A DNA stretch of 64,000 nucleotides from Allobosea vaviloviae (GCF_001298265.1 NZ_LGSZ01000053.1:1-64000); one strand, 5' to 3'; counted from the first letter of the stretch, positions 27,524 to 38,244 are shown. Made by a program: numbers and translations. Notes: generated by a model from the sequence alone, not told the origin.

Positions 27524-27787
27524 TTAGAGGATCGCGTCGAGCACGAAGGGCTTCTCGGGGACGGTGACCTGTCGGCTGGCCTTGGGCGGCTTGGCGAGGA
27601 TCGAACTCTGCGTCAGCGAGTCCGCATCCCGCTGGACGGCGCCGATCTGCGAATCCGGCAGGTCGATGGCGCCGGTCGCGTTCGGCGGCGCCTCGAGCGG
27701 CCCCTTTCGGCCACAGGCTCCAAGCGCGAGGGCGAGCAGGCTCGCGACCAGGACGGCGCGGCCGATTTTCAGGCGGGAGTGCAGCAC
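27524..27787 (-). CDS. lptM: LPS translocon maturation lipoprotein LptM (YifL-like)
   Basis: 87 residues starting with GTG at 27787 (AAGG nine bases upstream). A short basic N-terminus and a hydrophobic stretch lead to the lipobox LALGAC (Cys25), followed at once by GRKGPLEAPP, the diagnostic motif of LptM. LptM is an outer-membrane lipoprotein that helps LptD-LptE mature. The frame extends to 27922 through a dispersed repeat, and that extension is rejected. It sits between argH and lysA, as usual. Confidence 0.88.
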   Translation of the reverse strand: MLHSRLKIGRAVLVASLLALALGACGRKGPLEAPPNATGAIDLPDSQIGAVQRDADSLTQSSILAKPPKASRQVTVPEKPFVLDAIL

Positions 27788-27870
27788 GGAAGCGAACCTT
27801 GGGCCAAAGCAGAGATGGGGCAAAGCGTGGAGACGACTGTAGCGAAGGATGGCGGCGGAGGCGAGCCGCG

Positions 27871-27936
27871 CGTCAGTCTCGGGCTTGACCCGAGACTCTC
27901 CTGCCGGAGATGCCCGGGTCAAGCCCGGGCATGACG
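27871..27936. repeat. Dispersed intergenic palindrome, copy R4 (subtype B)
   Basis: Begins CGTCAGTCTCGGGC and ends GGGCATGACG, with two hairpins (AGTCTCGGGc/gACCCGAGACT; ATGCCCGGG/CCCGGGCAT). It shares its layout with R0 and is inserted between argH and lptM inside the operon, starting only 5 bases from the argH stop. Confidence 0.8.
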
Positions 27937-27941
27937 CGACC

Positions 27942-29327
27942 TTAGCCCTTCGCCAGCTTCTTCAGCCAGCGCTTCGCCTGCCGGCGGACATTGGCAGGCG
28001 CCGTGCCGCCATAGCTGACGCGGCTCTTGACCGACTGCTCGACGCCGAGCACGGCAAAGACCGCATCCGTGATTTGCGGCTCGACCGCCTGCATGTCGGC
28101 GAGCGTCAGCTTCTCCAGCCCGATCTTGCGCTCGGAGGCGATGCCGACGAGGCGCCCGGTGACGTGGTGAGCGTCGCGGAACGGCATCTTCAGCACCCGT
28201 ACCAGCCAGTCGGCGAGGTCGGTCGCGGTGGCATAGCCCATGCCGGCCGCCTTCTTCATCACCTTGAGGTCGGGCTGCATGTCGCGGACCATGCCGGCCA
28301 TGGCGGCCAGGCACAAAGACAGCGTCTGGAGCGCGTCGAAAGTACCCTCCTTGTCCTCCTGCATGTCCTTGGAATAGGTCAGCGGCAGGCCCTTCATCAT
28401 CGTCAGCATCGCCTGGAGGTGGCCGAAGACGCGCCCCGCCTTGCCGCGAACCAGCTCTGCGGCGTCGGGATTGCGCTTCTGCGGCATGATCGAGGAGCCC
28501 GTCGAGAAGGCGTCGGAGAGCCTGACGAAGCCGAATTGCGGCGTCGCCCAGAGCACGATCTCCTCGGCCAGCCGCGACAGATGCATCGCGCAGATCGAGG
28601 CCGCGGCCAGCGTTTCCAGCACGAAATCGCGGTCCGAGACCGAATCGAGCGAATTGGCCGTCGGCCGAGCGAAGCCGAGCGCATGCGCCGTCATCTCGCG
28701 GTCGATCGGGAAGGATGTGCCGGCGAGCGCCGCCGCCCCCAGCGGGCTCTCGTTGAGGCGTTCACGCGCATCGGCGACGCGGCCGCGGTCGCGGCCCAGC
28801 ATCTCGACATAGGCCAGCAGGTGATGTCCGAAGGTGACCGGCTGCGCTGACTGGAGATGGGTGAAGCCCGGCATCACCGAACCGGCATGAATCTCCGCCT
28901 TTTCGGCAAGCGCGAGCTGGAGATCGGCCATCTGCTCGTCGAGCTGGTCGAGCGTGTCGCGCACCCACAGCTTCATGTCGGTGGCGACCTGGTCGTTGCG
29001 CGAGCGGCCGGTGTGCAGGCGCCCGGCTGCGGCGCCGATGCGGTCCTTCAGACTGCTCTCGACATTCATATGAACGTCCTCGAGCGCGCGCGAGAACGTG
29101 AAGCTGCCGGCCTCGATATCCGCCTGCACCTGCTTGAGCCCGGCGCTGATCTCGGCGACATCCTCCTGGGTCAGGATGCCCGTCTCGCCCAGCATCGCCG
29201 CATGGGCGAGCGAACCGCGGATGTCCTGGCGCCAGAGGCGCTGGTCGAAATCGATGGAGGCGTTGATCTCCTCCATGATGGCATCAGGCCCCGTGGCGAA
29301 ACGCCCACCCCACATGCGATTGCTCAC
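27942..29327 (-). CDS. argH: Argininosuccinate lyase
   Basis: 461 residues. It splits argininosuccinate into arginine and fumarate, the last step of arginine synthesis. Aspartase/fumarase superfamily motifs: SNRMWGGRF start, [32 protein letters not shown], and the mobile loop signature [19 protein letters not shown] with the catalytic Ser. The GTG at 29327 is the start (AGGA nine bases upstream, [10 protein letters not shown] is the usual N-terminus). First gene of the operon; divergent from tlpA with only 27 bases between starts. Confidence 0.97.
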   Translation of the reverse strand: MSNRMWGGRFATGPDAIMEEINASIDFDQRLWRQDIRGSLAHAAMLGETGILTQEDVAEISAGLKQVQADIEAGSFTFSRALEDVHMNVESSLKDRIGAAAGRLHTGRSRNDQVATDMKLWVRDTLDQLDEQMADLQLALAEKAEIHAGSVMPGFTHLQSAQPVTFGHHLLAYVEMLGRDRGRVADARERLNESPLGAAALAGTSFPIDREMTAHALGFARPTANSLDSVSDRDFVLETLAAASICAMHLSRLAEEIVLWATPQFGFVRLSDAFSTGSSIMPQKRNPDAAELVRGKAGRVFGHLQAMLTMMKGLPLTYSKDMQEDKEGTFDALQTLSLCLAAMAGMVRDMQPDLKVMKKAAGMGYATATDLADWLVRVLKMPFRDAHHVTGRLVGIASERKIGLEKLTLADMQAVEPQITDAVFAVLGVEQSVKSRVSYGGTAPANVRRQAKRWLKKLAKG

Positions 29328-29354
29328 GACGGTCTTTCCTGCTTTGAGGACGCG

Positions 29355-29984
29355 ATGAGGTCCAGAACGAAAATAACGGCCGCGATCGGAGCACTCGCCC
29401 TGGTCGCTGTCGCTGGCGTTGCGGCCTTCTACTCCGTCGCGGGCAATGCCGGCAATTCCGCATCTTGCAGTGCAGCCAGGGCGAAGGCGGCGCGGATGGC
29501 GCCGCTGGCGCGCGGCGAGGTCGCCGCCGTGCAGGTCAATGCCACGCCGATGCCGACGCCCGACCTCGCCTTCAACGGCCCCGACGGCACGCCGACCACG
29601 CTTTCGGCCTTCAAGGGTCGCACGCTGCTGGTCAATCTCTGGGCGACCTGGTGCCCGCCCTGCCTGAAGGAGATGCCGGCGCTCGATGCGCTGCAGAGCA
29701 CGCTCGGCGGCAAGGATTTCGCGGTGGTGGCGATCAATATCGACACCCGCAACCTCGACAAGCCCAAGGCCTGGCTGGCCGAGCGCAAGATCACCGCCCT
29801 GCCCTACTACGCCGATCCGCAGGCCAAGGTCTTCCAGGAGCTGCGCGCCGCCCGCAAGGTCGAGGGCATGCCGGTCAGCCTGATCGTCGACACCGAGGGC
29901 TGCGAACTGGCAATCCTGCAGGGCCCCGCCGACTGGGCCAGCGCCGACGCGAAGGCGTTGATCGGGGCTGCTCAACAACGCTGA
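29355..29984 (+). CDS. tlpA: Thiol:disulfide interchange protein TlpA
   Basis: 209 residues. One N-terminal membrane anchor ([20 protein letters not shown]) and a periplasmic thioredoxin-like domain with the redox motif WCPPC and the cis-Pro in VEGMPVSLI. TlpA keeps copper- and haem-protein cysteines reduced, and in Bradyrhizobium it serves cytochrome oxidase assembly. The pairing with argH-lptM-lysA on the opposite strand is typical of Rhizobiales. Two further cysteines (SCSAARAK and EGCELA) are also seen. The start codons of the divergent pair are so close that promoters must overlap the coding ends. Confidence 0.93.
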   Translation: MRSRTKITAAIGALALVAVAGVAAFYSVAGNAGNSASCSAARAKAARMAPLARGEVAAVQVNATPMPTPDLAFNGPDGTPTTLSAFKGRTLLVNLWATWCPPCLKEMPALDALQSTLGGKDFAVVAINIDTRNLDKPKAWLAERKITALPYYADPQAKVFQELRAARKVEGMPVSLIVDTEGCELAILQGPADWASADAKALIGAAQQR

Positions 29985-30069
29985 GCGCCTGTCTGCATCC
30001 CGGATCGAAGCGGTTTTGGGAGGCCCCGTGATTGCCTCGACCCGCCGCCTGCGCCATATTCTGCCCGGC

Positions 30070-31800
30070 ATGACCTACACGATCGGCCTCGCCACCACCT
30101 TCCACGACCCCGCGCTCGCGATCGTCGGCCCCGATGGCGACGTGCTCTTCGCCGAGGCGACCGAGCGCTATCTGCAATACAAGCGCGCGCCCAATTGCGA
30201 GCCCGATTCCGCGCCGCGCATGGAATCCCTGCTCAGGCGCTTCATCCCCGCCGACGCCGAGGTCAGGATCGCGACCAGCTGGGGCGAGGAGTTCACCGGC
30301 TTCCTCGACCAGATGAGCCGCGCCGGCTCCTTTTCGCTCGACGCCCTGCTCAAGCTCTCCCCGGAACTCAACCGCTCGCTTGTGCCTGAACGCACCGAGC
30401 GCGCGCTGATCGCCTCGCTGCACCTCGGCCAGCAGCGCGCCGGCATCGGCACGCTGCTTGGGCTCGACCGCGCCTTCGGCCGGGCTAATGTCACCGGCAT
30501 CACGCGCCACGGCCATCATCTCAGCCATGCGGCCTATGCCTGCTGGTCATCGCCCTTCACGGACGCCGCCTGCCTCGTCGTCGACGGCATGGGCGAGACC
30601 GGCGCCTCGGCGATCTTCGCGCTGGAAGGCGGCCGCTTCCGCGAGGTCAAGCGTCACCGCGGGCGCGAATCGATCGGCTTCTATTTCGGCCTCGTCACCG
30701 ATCTCGCCGGCTTCGACCAAGCCAAGGGCGAGGAGTGGAAGATCATGGGGCTGGCGCCCTATGGCCGGACGGACGACCGCCTGATGGCGCTGCTGCGGAA
30801 GCTCTACCGCATCGAGGGCCACAAGCTTTCCTTTGCGACAGCCGATGTCGTGCGCGAAGTCTGCGCCGAGATCCTCAGCCTGCGCCCGGCCGACGCGCTC
30901 GATCGGGGCTGGGCCGATCTCGCCCGCTGCGGGCAGGACGTCTTCGCCGAAATGATGGAGGCGCTGCTTGCGCAGACGGCCGCGCTGGTGCGCTCGCCGA
31001 ACCTCGTGCTGGCCGGCGGTTGCGCGCTGAACTCCTCCTTCAACGGCAAGATCGTCGGCCGCCATGGCTTCGCAGAGGTCTTCGTGCCCTCCGCCCCGGC
31101 CGATGACGGCAATGCCATCGGCGCGGCCTGGCTCAGCCATGCCCAGGCCAATCCGGATTGGCGCGCGCCGAAGGGGCCGGCGTCACCCTATCTCGGATCG
31201 GGCGTCTCGACGGAACCGCTAGAGCGCATGCAGGCCTGGGAGCCACGCCTGCGCAAGCTCGCGCCCGACGAGATCGCCCCCGTGACGGCCAAGCTGCTGA
31301 CGGAAGGCAAGCTGATCGGCTGGGTGCAGGGGCGTGCCGAATTCGGCCCGCGCGCGCTCGGCAACCGCTCGATCATCGCCGATCCGCGCCCGGCCGACGC
31401 CAAGGACATCCTCAACGCCAAGGTGAAATACCGCGAGGCCTTCCGCCCCTTCGCGCCGTCGATCCTGGCCGAGCACGGCCCGGCCTGGTTCGATCATTAT
31501 CAGGACGCGCCCTATATGGAGCGCACCTTGGTCTGGAAAGAAGCCGTGCGCCACCATGTCCCCGCCGTGGTGCATGAGGACGGCACGGGCCGCCTGCAGA
31601 GCGTGACCGCGGAACGCAACCCGCGCTACCACGCGCTGATTTCGGCCTTCCACAGCCTCACCGGCGTGCCGGTGATCCTCAACACATCCTTCAACATCAT
31701 GGGCAAGCCGATCCTGCACACGGCGGAGGATGCGATCCTGATGTTCTATACCAGCGGGCTCGATGCGCTGGTCATCGAGGACTGGCTGCTGGTGAAGTGA
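30070..31800 (+). CDS. Carbamoyltransferase, NodU/CmcH family
   Basis: 576 residues. These enzymes use carbamoyl phosphate and ATP to carbamoylate sugars or natural products through a carbamoyl-adenylate. N-terminal ASKHA-type domain: [27 protein letters not shown] metal site, [37 protein letters not shown]-terminal YrdC-like domain: [16 protein letters not shown] and [12 protein letters not shown]. Nod-factor, antibiotic or polysaccharide genes are not nearby, so the acceptor is unknown; a cell-surface glycan is a reasonable guess. The ATG at 30070 fits the family N-terminus, but its ribosome site is weak. Confidence 0.88.
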   Translation: MTYTIGLATTFHDPALAIVGPDGDVLFAEATERYLQYKRAPNCEPDSAPRMESLLRRFIPADAEVRIATSWGEEFTGFLDQMSRAGSFSLDALLKLSPELNRSLVPERTERALIASLHLGQQRAGIGTLLGLDRAFGRANVTGITRHGHHLSHAAYACWSSPFTDAACLVVDGMGETGASAIFALEGGRFREVKRHRGRESIGFYFGLVTDLAGFDQAKGEEWKIMGLAPYGRTDDRLMALLRKLYRIEGHKLSFATADVVREVCAEILSLRPADALDRGWADLARCGQDVFAEMMEALLAQTAALVRSPNLVLAGGCALNSSFNGKIVGRHGFAEVFVPSAPADDGNAIGAAWLSHAQANPDWRAPKGPASPYLGSGVSTEPLERMQAWEPRLRKLAPDEIAPVTAKLLTEGKLIGWVQGRAEFGPRALGNRSIIADPRPADAKDILNAKVKYREAFRPFAPSILAEHGPAWFDHYQDAPYMERTLVWKEAVRHHVPAVVHEDGTGRLQSVTAERNPRYHALISAFHSLTGVPVILNTSFNIMGKPILHTAEDAILMFYTSGLDALVIEDWLLVK

Positions 31801-31876
31801 TCGCGATCATCAACAGGATGCATTGGCAAGGCAGCGGCAAAGCCGGCATGCTCAGCCGATCCGGAGGAGCCACGCC

Positions 31877-32125
31877 ATGCTGCAACTGCGCCCGAACTGC
31901 GAATGCTGCGACAGGGATTTAGCCCCTGAGGCGCGCGACGCGATGATCTGCTCCTTCGAATGCACCTTCTGCGCCGATTGCGCGGAAGAGCGCTTCAAGG
32001 GCGCCTGCCCCAATTGCGGCGGCGAACTGGTGCGCCGGCCGATCCGCCCCGCGGGCAAGCTCGCGAAAAACCCGCCCTCGAGAGAGCGGGTCCTGAAGCC
32101 TCATCGCGAATGCGCGGCCGCGTGA
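31877..32125 (+). CDS. DUF1272 domain-containing zinc-ribbon protein
   Basis: 82 residues with eight cysteines arranged CECCDRD ... CSFECTFCADC ... CPNCGGEL, a compact zinc-binding layout that defines DUF1272. The basic tail (RERVLKPHREC) has a ninth Cys. Role unknown; RNA or protein binding is possible. A strong GGAGGAG lies 8 bases before the ATG. It follows the carbamoyltransferase by 76 bases and converges with grxD. Confidence 0.85.
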   Translation: MLQLRPNCECCDRDLAPEARDAMICSFECTFCADCAEERFKGACPNCGGELVRRPIRPAGKLAKNPPSRERVLKPHRECAAA

Positions 32126-32149
32126 GGCCCGCCGCGCAGCAGGCGAAGC

Positions 32150-32485
32150 TCAGCTCGCCTGCTTGACCGTGATGCCCTTCTCCTCGAAGAGCGCCTGCAG
32201 TTCGCCGGCCTGGAACATCTCTCGGGTGATGTCACAGCCGCCGACGAACTCGCCCTTGACGTAGAGCTGCGGAATCGTCGGCCAGTTGGAATAGGCCTTG
32301 ATGCCCTCGCGGATCTCCTGGTCCTCCAGCACGTTGACGCCCTTGAAGGGCGCGCCGATGTAGCTGAGGATCTGCACGACCTGGCCGGAGAAGCCGCACA
32401 TCGGGAATTGCGGCGTGCCCTTCATGAAGAGCACGACGTCGGCGGACTTCACTTCGGCATCGAGGCGGGCGTTGATGTCGGTCAT
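32150..32485 (-). CDS. grxD: Monothiol glutaredoxin, Grx4 family
   Basis: 111 residues with the CGFS active site (Cys30) in [11 protein letters not shown], plus [20 protein letters not shown] for glutathione binding. CGFS glutaredoxins carry and deliver [2Fe-2S] clusters, commonly in complex with BolA proteins. bolA is two genes upstream in the same operon, supporting that pairing. AGGAG lies nine bases before the start. Last gene of purL-bolA-DUF29-grxD. Confidence 0.95.
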   Translation of the reverse strand: MTDINARLDAEVKSADVVLFMKGTPQFPMCGFSGQVVQILSYIGAPFKGVNVLEDQEIREGIKAYSNWPTIPQLYVKGEFVGGCDITREMFQAGELQALFEEKGITVKQAS

Positions 32486-32497
32486 GGGATCGAACTC

Positions 32498-33019
32498 CTA
32501 GGAGAGTGTTGTAATGGGTTGTGCGATGCGGCCCAGGCGAACCGAAGCGATCGAGACAGCCTTGTCGAGGTCCATTTCCGGATCGACCAGTTCGTCGAGT
32601 GTCAGCGGACAGCGCGGGGGCAGATCCTGCGCCAACGCATCGCCATGAGCGGCCAGCGCACGCTTTGCCTGCTTGAGCGCGCGCGCCCATAATTCATCGA
32701 CATTGACCTTCTGACGCATCGATTGGGTAAAGCGGTCGATCGCATCATCGTGAAAGTCGGATGCCTCGACGCCCCAATGTGGCAGGCTCGGCGACTGAGG
32801 CGCGGATAGGGCCTTGGCAAGATGAATCAGGAACTGGCGCGTCAGTCCCGTAAATTGATAGAAGAAATCCTGCGCCACGCCCTCGATCTCCTCGGCGACA
32901 TGGTCCCAATCGAGAACGTTCGACAATTCGGGCCGCATCCGCGACAGTTCGCGGATCGCCTGCGCCTGCTGTTCGGCCCAAGCGACGATGTCGTCTTCGT
33001 AAAGTGTATCGGCCGGCAT
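32498..33019 (-). CDS. DUF29 domain-containing protein
   Basis: 173 residues. The pattern YEDDIVAWAEQQAQAIRE ... WDHVAEEIEGVA ... LTRQFLIHLAKAL is typical of DUF29, a helical family abundant in cyanobacteria and alphaproteobacteria with no assigned function. A strong GGAGG is six bases before the ATG. It sits between bolA and grxD, which are usually adjacent; gaps are 27 and 12 bases, so it is part of the transcript. Confidence 0.85.
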   Translation of the reverse strand: MPADTLYEDDIVAWAEQQAQAIRELSRMRPELSNVLDWDHVAEEIEGVAQDFFYQFTGLTRQFLIHLAKALSAPQSPSLPHWGVEASDFHDDAIDRFTQSMRQKVNVDELWARALKQAKRALAAHGDALAQDLPPRCPLTLDELVDPEMDLDKAVSIASVRLGRIAQPITTLS

Positions 33020-33046
33020 GGCAGCCTCCGCAGGAATCCCGATCCC

Positions 33047-33283
33047 CTAATTCTGGGGAACCGACGTCGTCAGCGCAAGGGCGTGCAGCACGCCGCCCAT
33101 GTTCCCTTTCAGCGCGGCATAGACCATCTGGTGCTGCTGCACCCGGCTCTTGCCGGCAAAGGCAGCCGAGGTCACGGTCGCGGCATAATGGTCGCCGTCG
33201 CCGGCGAGATCCTTGATCTCGACGACCGCGTCGGGCAGCGCCGCCTTGATCATCGCCTCGATGTCGTGGGCATCCATCGCCAT
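33047..33283 (-). CDS. bolA: BolA family protein
   Basis: 78 residues. The BolA fold is indicated by DIEAMIKAALPDAVVEIKDLAGDGDHYAATV and the RVQQHQMVYAAL stretch with the conserved His that can join Grx4 in binding a [2Fe-2S] cluster. It is of the short IbaG/BolA2 type. GAGGAG lies 8 bases before the start, which is 11 bases after the purL stop, so translation is likely coupled. Confidence 0.92.
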   Translation of the reverse strand: MAMDAHDIEAMIKAALPDAVVEIKDLAGDGDHYAATVTSAAFAGKSRVQQHQMVYAALKGNMGGVLHALALTTSVPQN

Positions 33284-33294
33284 GGCGGGTCTCC

Positions 33295-35505
33295 TCAGGC
33301 GGCCTTGCCGGCCATATAGGCCGGCAGCCAGGCTTCATGGGCGGTCTTGAGATCGGTGATGGCGACGGGCGCCTCGCCCGGCAGGGCAAGCGTATCGCCG
33401 CCCGTCTGGCCAAGCGCCTGAGCCGGCACGCCGGCAGCACTGGCCTCGGACAGGATGGCTTCGGCTTCAGCGTTCGGCACGCTCACGAGATAGCGAGCCT
33501 GGTCCTCGCCGAAGAGCACGGCATGGACCGGCCCGGCAGGCAGCGCATCGATCGCAGCCCCGATGCCGTTCGCCAGCGCCATCTCGGCCAGCGCGACGGC
33601 CAGGCCACCATCGGACAGATCGTGGCAGGCGGAGACGCGGCCAGCTGTGATCAGCCCCCGCACGAAATCGCCATTGCGACGCTCGACGACCAGATCGACC
33701 GGCGGCGGCGCGCCCTCCTCGCGGCCGCAGATTGTCGCGAGATAGGATGACTGCCCGAGCCAGCCGGTGGTCTCGCCGATGAGGATGATCGCTTCGCCCT
33801 GCGCCTTGAACGCGATCGTCGCATGCTTCGTCACGTCCGCGAGAACGCCGACGCCGCCGATGGTGGGCGTCGGCAGGATCGAGACGCCGTTGGTCTCGTT
33901 GTAGAGCGAGACATTGCCGGAGACGACCGGGAAGTCGAGCGCCCGGCAGGCCTCGCCGATGCCGCGGATGCAGCCGACGAGCTGGCCCATCACCTCGGGT
34001 CGCTCCGGATTGCCGAAGTTAAGGTTGTCGGTGACGGCGAGCGGCGTCGCGCCGGTTGCGGTCAGGTTGCGCCAGGCTTCCGCCACTGCCTGCTTGCCGC
34101 CCTCGAACGGGTCAGCCTCGCAATAGCGCGGGTTGACGTCGGCGGTCATGGACAGGCCCTTCGGCCCGTCCTCGATCCGGATCAGGCCGGCATCGCCGCC
34201 CGGCGTCACCACGGAATTGCCGAGGATCAGCGTGTCGTACTGTTCCCAGACCCAGCGCTTCGAGCAAAGATCGGGCGAGCCAATCAGCCTGAGCAGCGCC
34301 TGCACGTTGCTCAGCGGCGCCTCGACGCTCTCCGGCGCGATCCGCTGCTGCGGCGGCGTCACGATCCAGGGCCGGTCGTATTCGGGAGCCTCGTCGCCGA
34401 GTTCCTTGATCGGCAGGTCGGCCATCACCTCGCCCTGATGCTTCACGACGAAGCGCAGATTGTCGGTGGTATGGCCGATGACTGCGAAGTCCAGCCCCCA
34501 TTTGCGGAAGATCGCCTCGGCCGGTTCCTCATGGCCAGGCTTGATCACCATGAGCATGCGCTCCTGGCTCTCCGACAGCATCATCTCATAGGCGCTCATG
34601 CCCTCCTCGCGGCAGGGCACCGCGTCGAGGTTCAGCTCGACGCCGAGATCGCCCTTGGCGCCCATCTCGACCGCCGAGCAGGTCAGGCCCGCCGCGCCCA
34701 TGTCCTGGATCGCATCGACATGGCCGGCCGCCATGATCTCGAGGCAGGCCTCCAGCAGGAGCTTCTCGGCGAAGGGGTCACCGACCTGCACGGTCGGGCG
34801 CTTTTCCTCGGCGCCCTCGCCGAAAGCGGCCGAGGCCATGGTCGCGCCATGGATGCCGTCGCGGCCGGTCTTGGAACCGAGATAGACGATGGCTTTGCCG
34901 ACGCCCGAGGCCTTGGCATAGAAGATCTCGTCGGCCCGGGCGATGCCGACCGCCATGGCGTTGACGAGGTTGTTGCCGTCATAGCGGCTGTGGAAGCCGG
35001 TGAGGCCGCCGACATTGGGCACGCCGAAGGAATTGCCGTAGCCGCCGACGCCGGCGACCACTCCCGAGACGAGGTGGCGCGTGCGCGGATGCTCCGGCGA
35101 GCCGAAGCGCAGCGCGTCGAGCACCGCGATCGGCCGCGCGCCCATGGTGAAGACGTCGCGCAGGATGCCGCCGACGCCCGTCGTCGCGCCCTGATAGGGC
35201 TCGATGAAGGACGGGTGGTTGTGGCTCTCCATCTTGAAGACGATCGCCAGACCGTCGCCGATATCGATCACGCCGGCATTCTCGCCCGGCCCCTGGATCA
35301 CCCAGGCAGCCTTGGTCGGCAGCGTCTTGAGATGGATCTTCGAGGATTTGTAGGAACAGTGCTCGTTCCACATCGCCGAGACGATGCCGAGCTCCGTGAT
35401 CGAGGGTTCGCGCCCGATCAGATGCAGGAAGCGCTGGTATTCATCGGGCTTCAGGCCGTGTTCGGCCACGAGCTGCGGCGTGATCTTGATGTCGTTGGGA
35501 ATCAC
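33295..35505 (-). CDS. purL: Phosphoribosylformylglycinamidine synthase subunit PurL
   Basis: 736 residues, the length of the small-type PurL that works with separate PurS and PurQ. It makes FGAM from FGAR, ATP and glutamine-derived ammonia, the fourth step of purine synthesis. Motifs: [30 protein letters not shown] (ATP and metal), [20 protein letters not shown] and DNLNFGNPE. The GTG at 35505 ([10 protein letters not shown]) is chosen over an ATG at 35640 because AGGGA precedes it and family alignment starts there. Leads the bolA-DUF29-grxD operon; purS and purQ are not in the window. Confidence 0.95.
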   Translation of the reverse strand: MIPNDIKITPQLVAEHGLKPDEYQRFLHLIGREPSITELGIVSAMWNEHCSYKSSKIHLKTLPTKAAWVIQGPGENAGVIDIGDGLAIVFKMESHNHPSFIEPYQGATTGVGGILRDVFTMGARPIAVLDALRFGSPEHPRTRHLVSGVVAGVGGYGNSFGVPNVGGLTGFHSRYDGNNLVNAMAVGIARADEIFYAKASGVGKAIVYLGSKTGRDGIHGATMASAAFGEGAEEKRPTVQVGDPFAEKLLLEACLEIMAAGHVDAIQDMGAAGLTCSAVEMGAKGDLGVELNLDAVPCREEGMSAYEMMLSESQERMLMVIKPGHEEPAEAIFRKWGLDFAVIGHTTDNLRFVVKHQGEVMADLPIKELGDEAPEYDRPWIVTPPQQRIAPESVEAPLSNVQALLRLIGSPDLCSKRWVWEQYDTLILGNSVVTPGGDAGLIRIEDGPKGLSMTADVNPRYCEADPFEGGKQAVAEAWRNLTATGATPLAVTDNLNFGNPERPEVMGQLVGCIRGIGEACRALDFPVVSGNVSLYNETNGVSILPTPTIGGVGVLADVTKHATIAFKAQGEAIILIGETTGWLGQSSYLATICGREEGAPPPVDLVVERRNGDFVRGLITAGRVSACHDLSDGGLAVALAEMALANGIGAAIDALPAGPVHAVLFGEDQARYLVSVPNAEAEAILSEASAAGVPAQALGQTGGDTLALPGEAPVAITDLKTAHEAWLPAYMAGKAA

Positions 35506-35675
35506 AGGCGACGGTCCCTGGCGTTCTGGCGGCGCTGCCGATCTTCGGTTGCGCGGGGCATAGCGCGCCTGACCGCCTGAGACAACGCATTCCGGCGCTG
35601 CGCCTCCCCCTGCTGGCACGCGATCTGCGCTGTTGTCCACGACACGGGGCGCTCCGTGCCAGGGAGGAACAGTCG

Positions 35676-36905
35676 ATGTCGCTTTTGTCCCGTTTCAGGA
35701 AAGATGCCTCGGGCACCACGGCCGTGTTGTTCGGCTTCGTCGCCATCCCGATGATCGGGATCGCCGGGGCCTGCGTCGACTATGCCCGCGCCAGCTCCGC
35801 CCGCGCCAGCCTGAACGCGGCGGTCGACGCGGCTGCGCTGATGGTCGCCCGCGACGCCACGAAGCTGACGGACGCGCAGCTGACGACCCGCGCGGAAGCG
35901 CTGATCCGCGCCAATCTCGCTGGCAATTCCGACGCCAAGCTCGGCACCTATACCGTTGCCATCAATCGCACCGCCCGCACGGTCAACGTGACCGCCACGA
36001 CCGATGTCGAGACGACACTGACCAAGGTCATCGGCTTCGACACGATTCCGGTCTCCTCGACGGCCCAGTCGGCCTGGGGCACAAACCGCGTCGAACTGGC
36101 GCTGGTGCTCGACAACACCGGCTCGATGGCAGCGTCCAACAAGCTGACCGAGTTAAAGAAAGCCTCGCTCGACCTGCTCAAGATCATGAAGGAAGCCTCG
36201 ACGGAGCCGGACCAGATCCGGGTCTCTGTCGTGCCCTTCGCCACGCAGGTGCGTCTGCCGACGACCTACAAGGATTCGCCCTGGCTGCGTTACGACCTGA
36301 CGAAGGGCAGCGGCTGGAACAAGAAGACGATCACAAAGGCGACCTGGGAAGGCTGCATCAGCGACCGCGACAAGCCCTATGACGTGAGCGACGCCGGCGC
36401 GGTGACGGGCCAGAACGTCACGCTGTACCCGGCCGACTTCTGCGCCCAGTCGACGCTGACGCCGATCCGGCCGCTGACCAGCGACTGGACGGCGCTGGAG
36501 GGCACGATCAATGCGATGACGCCGGTCGGCTACACCAACGTCACCATCGGCGCAGCCTGGGGGGCAGCGAGTCTGAGCCCGATCGCGCCGCTGCCGGAAG
36601 CCGCGCCTGCCAACACGCCGCGACTGACCAAGTACATGATCCTGCTGACCGATGGCGACAACACCCAGAACCGCTTCGGCGACGGCCAGGCGACGATGGA
36701 CCTGCGCACCGCCGCCGCCTGCACCAGCGCCAAGGATGCCGGCATCAGGATCTATTCGATCCGCGTCATCGACGGGAACAGCAGCCTGCTGCGCAGCTGC
36801 GCCAGCGACCCGGGCATGTATTACGAGGTCTCCAATGCCTCGCAGCTCGGGCCGATCTTCCAGCAGATCGCCCGCGAGATCAGCCAGATCCGCCTGACGA
36901 TGTGA
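35676..36905 (+). CDS. TadG-like protein with von Willebrand A domain
   Basis: 409 residues. The N-terminus [33 protein letters not shown] is the TadE/TadG signature: a short polar head and a single membrane helix. A vWA domain spans roughly residues 140-400 with a variant metal site DNTGSMAAS and [11 protein letters not shown]. TadG-type proteins go with Flp/Tad pilus machines, but no tad cluster is here, so this is an orphan copy that might act in adhesion. GGAGGAAC lies six bases before the start. Its last 26 bases overlap the end of the opposing thioesterase gene. Confidence 0.8.
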   Translation: MSLLSRFRKDASGTTAVLFGFVAIPMIGIAGACVDYARASSARASLNAAVDAAALMVARDATKLTDAQLTTRAEALIRANLAGNSDAKLGTYTVAINRTARTVNVTATTDVETTLTKVIGFDTIPVSSTAQSAWGTNRVELALVLDNTGSMAASNKLTELKKASLDLLKIMKEASTEPDQIRVSVVPFATQVRLPTTYKDSPWLRYDLTKGSGWNKKTITKATWEGCISDRDKPYDVSDAGAVTGQNVTLYPADFCAQSTLTPIRPLTSDWTALEGTINAMTPVGYTNVTIGAAWGAASLSPIAPLPEAAPANTPRLTKYMILLTDGDNTQNRFGDGQATMDLRTAAACTSAKDAGIRIYSIRVIDGNSSLLRSCASDPGMYYEVSNASQLGPIFQQIAREISQIRLTM

Positions 36906-37332
36906 GGTCGGCGAGCGCCGCGCGCAGATCGGCCGGGATCGGCACCGGGCGCTGCGTGGCGCGATCGACATAGACATGGGTGAAGCGCCCTTGCGCCGCC
37001 GCAAGCGTGCCGCCCTGGCGAAAGATGCCGATCCGGTAGGTCACGGAACTGTTGCCCAGCCGCTCGACGCCGAGCCCGACCTCGACGGCTTCCGGAAAGG
37101 CGACGCTCTCGAAATAGCTGCAGGTCGTCTCGACGACGAGCCCCACGACCGCACTGCCGGCAAGATCGAGAAAGCCGCGCTCGATCACCCAGGCGTTCAC
37201 CGCCGTGTCGAACCAGGAATAATAGACGACGTTGTTGACGTGGCCGTAGACGTCGTTGTCGGCCCAGCGTGTCGGCACCGTGCGAAACGGGCCGAAGGCG
37301 TCGCGGCGCAGCCGCTCCTGTTTTCCGCTCAT
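36880..37332 (-). CDS. Acyl-CoA thioesterase, YbgC/4-hydroxybenzoyl-CoA type
   Basis: 150 residues. The hot-dog fold signature RWADNDVYGHVNNVVYYSWFDTAVN includes the catalytic Asp and the HVNN turn. These enzymes hydrolyse acyl-CoA thioesters in the cytoplasm; the substrate is not defined. Its start overlaps the stop of the methyltransferase gene by four bases, and its stop overlaps the end of the TadG-like gene by 26 bases on the other strand. Confidence 0.88.
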   Translation of the reverse strand: MSGKQERLRRDAFGPFRTVPTRWADNDVYGHVNNVVYYSWFDTAVNAWVIERGFLDLAGSAVVGLVVETTCSYFESVAFPEAVEVGLGVERLGNSSVTYRIGIFRQGGTLAAAQGRFTHVYVDRATQRPVPIPADLRAALADLTSSGGSG

Positions 37333-38216
37333 GTCGGCCCCCCGGCTGTGTCGCCCGCGCCAATCTCCGGCACGCCCAGCGCCTCCGCCAGCCTCGCCTT
37401 GGCCGAGCCCGGCCGCAACGGCTTCTGCTGGCTTTCATGCGGCGCCCAGCCTGAAAGCCAGACGATCTCGAAGGTCGCGCGCAGGCGCCCATCCGCGTCG
37501 GCGAAACGCTCGGCATAAAGGCCAGCCGCCCGTAGCAGCGTATCGCGACGCATGCCGGCCTTGCGGCGGGCCATGAGCGCGTTGCCCCAACCCATCGCGT
37601 GCAGATCGCGCAGCAGGCCGAAGACGTCTCGATAGCGCACGGTCACGACCTCGCTGTCGACGACGGGCAGCGCGAAGCCGGCACGCTGCAGCAGGCTGCC
37701 GAGATCGCGCAGATCGGCGAAGGGCGCGATGCGCGGGCTGACGCCGCCCGTGGTCTCGGCCTCGGCCTCCAGCAGCACCTGCCTGAGTTCCTGCAGCGTC
37801 CGGCCGCCGAGCAGGCAGCCGATGAACAGCCCGTCGGGCCGCAAGGCGCGGCGGATCTGGATCAGCGCGCCCGGCAGGTCGTTGACGCCGTGCAGGGCCA
37901 AAAGCGAGGCTGCGAGATCGAGGCAGGCAGGCGCCAGCGGCAGGCGTTCGAGATCGCCGACGAGATCGGCGGCCCCGCTCGGGACCTCGGCCATGCGCAG
38001 CAGGGAATCCGCCTTGGCGAGGAGAACGGGTGCGGCGACCGGCAGGGGCGTGCCGAGATCGGCCGCCGCCGCGAAGCGCCGCAGCACCGCAGCCAGCCGC
38101 TCCTCCAGATCCTCAACCGCACGCTGGAGCAGGAAATCGGGATATCCCGCCGCGAGCGCCCGCTTCAGACGCAAGGCGCCGATCGCGCGATCGAAGACGA
38201 CGCCGGCTTCGCTCAC
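37329..38216 (-). CDS. SAM-dependent methyltransferase, BioC/NDUFAF5-like
   Basis: 295 residues, GTG start at 38216. The opening VVFDRAIGALRLKRALAAGYPDFLL is shared with NDUFAF5-like proteins of alphaproteobacteria; a Rossmann methyltransferase core follows, with a divergent SAM loop, DLAASLLALHGVNDLPGALIQIRRALRPDGLFIGCLLGG, and a C-terminal helical cap. In mitochondria NDUFAF5 hydroxylates a complex I subunit; the bacterial role is not known. It lies 28 bases after galU and overlaps the thioesterase gene by four bases. Confidence 0.82.
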   Translation of the reverse strand: MSEAGVVFDRAIGALRLKRALAAGYPDFLLQRAVEDLEERLAAVLRRFAAAADLGTPLPVAAPVLLAKADSLLRMAEVPSGAADLVGDLERLPLAPACLDLAASLLALHGVNDLPGALIQIRRALRPDGLFIGCLLGGRTLQELRQVLLEAEAETTGGVSPRIAPFADLRDLGSLLQRAGFALPVVDSEVVTVRYRDVFGLLRDLHAMGWGNALMARRKAGMRRDTLLRAAGLYAERFADADGRLRATFEIVWLSGWAPHESQQKPLRPGSAKARLAEALGVPEIGAGDTAGGPT

Positions 38217-38244
38217 CGACGCGTGCCCTGACCTGCGAAAGCCA

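Noticed and set aside
33823..35580. 585-residue plus-strand frame antisense to purL
   Set aside because: Shadow frame; purL is complete and conserved.
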